A DNA stretch of 15,927 bases from contig JAJKFJ010007994.1 of assembly GCA_027382625.1 (NCBI GenBank), forward strand, positions 1-15,927, written 5' to 3'. The notes under the pieces were generated by a model. It was not told the origin of the DNA and ran no database searches. It saw nothing but the letters and a program-made list of their open reading frames with translations. A program made the position numbers and the translations under genes. Source of the stretch: Tetmemena sp. SeJ-2015. Its lineage: Eukaryota; Ciliophora; Spirotrichea; Sporadotrichida; Oxytrichidae. This document shows positions 15,927 through 15,927 of the stretch, piece after piece (position 1 is the stretch's first letter; every line of letters starts with the position of its first letter).

Positions 15927-15927
15927 A

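Noticed and set aside
1..15927. CRISPR arrays, tRNA or rRNA genes, bacterial-type operons
   Set aside because: No regularly spaced repeats and no recognisable tRNA or rRNA sequence; the code use and introns/IESs indicate a ciliate.
1..15927. Reading the window with the standard genetic code
   Set aside because: Conserved POLA2 blocks contain in-frame TAA and TAG at Gln-compatible positions and end in TGA.

Overview
The window looks like germline (micronuclear) DNA of a hypotrich/oxytrichid ciliate (Oxytricha, Stylonychia or Tetmemena type). Three things point there. (1) Coding stretches only stay open if TAA and TAG are read as glutamine and TGA is the sole stop; at 13562-14633 such codons fall inside a recognisable conserved protein. 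(2) G4T4G4T5, the hypotrich telomere repeat, sits internally at 503-519. (3) Genes are cut by AT-rich inserts flanked by short direct repeats ('pointers'), and removing the insert plus one repeat restores the reading frame. That is the macronuclear-destined segment (MDS) / internal eliminated sequence (IES) layout. All stop-codon statements below use the ciliate code (TAA/TAG = Gln).

Layout. 1-440: C-terminal half of a kinase-like protein, ending about 80 bp before the telomere-like repeat; together they look like the decayed right end of a TBE-type germline transposon. 523-690 and 1707-1871: two short coiled-coil coding pieces. 1872-5300: AT-rich DNA with little coding signal, containing a 386-bp MITE-like element with 42-bp perfect terminal inverted repeats (4057-4442). 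5314-5544: small ORF. 5525-7977 (minus): a broken helicase-like gene with a clear Walker A motif, many frame changes and internal TGAs. 8267-8987 (plus): a divergently oriented gene of about 220 codons, cut by a 37-bp IES and also frameshifted. 9635-10600: two unrecognised coding pieces on opposite strands.

10770-15558 (plus) is the best-supported locus: POLA2, the B subunit of DNA polymerase alpha-primase, as an ordered, non-scrambled series of MDSs. The MDS3 to MDS6 core is firm, MDS2 is good, MDS1 is tentative. Its IESs are about 1.07 kb (pointer TAAT), about 0.18 kb (AATT or ATT), 26 bp (AATTCA) and 754 bp (AAGTTT), plus one probable 76-bp GT-AG intron. Minus-strand coding pieces with an acidic stretch lie inside the tentative first IES. 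15663-15926 (minus) is the C-terminus of a Gln-rich acidic protein converging on POLA2.

Several genes carry single-nucleotide frame changes next to A or T runs. In POLA2, which should be functional, one such change (T6 near 14361) suggests homopolymer sequence error. In the helicase-like gene they are so frequent that decay is more likely. Family names were assigned by recognition, with no database search.
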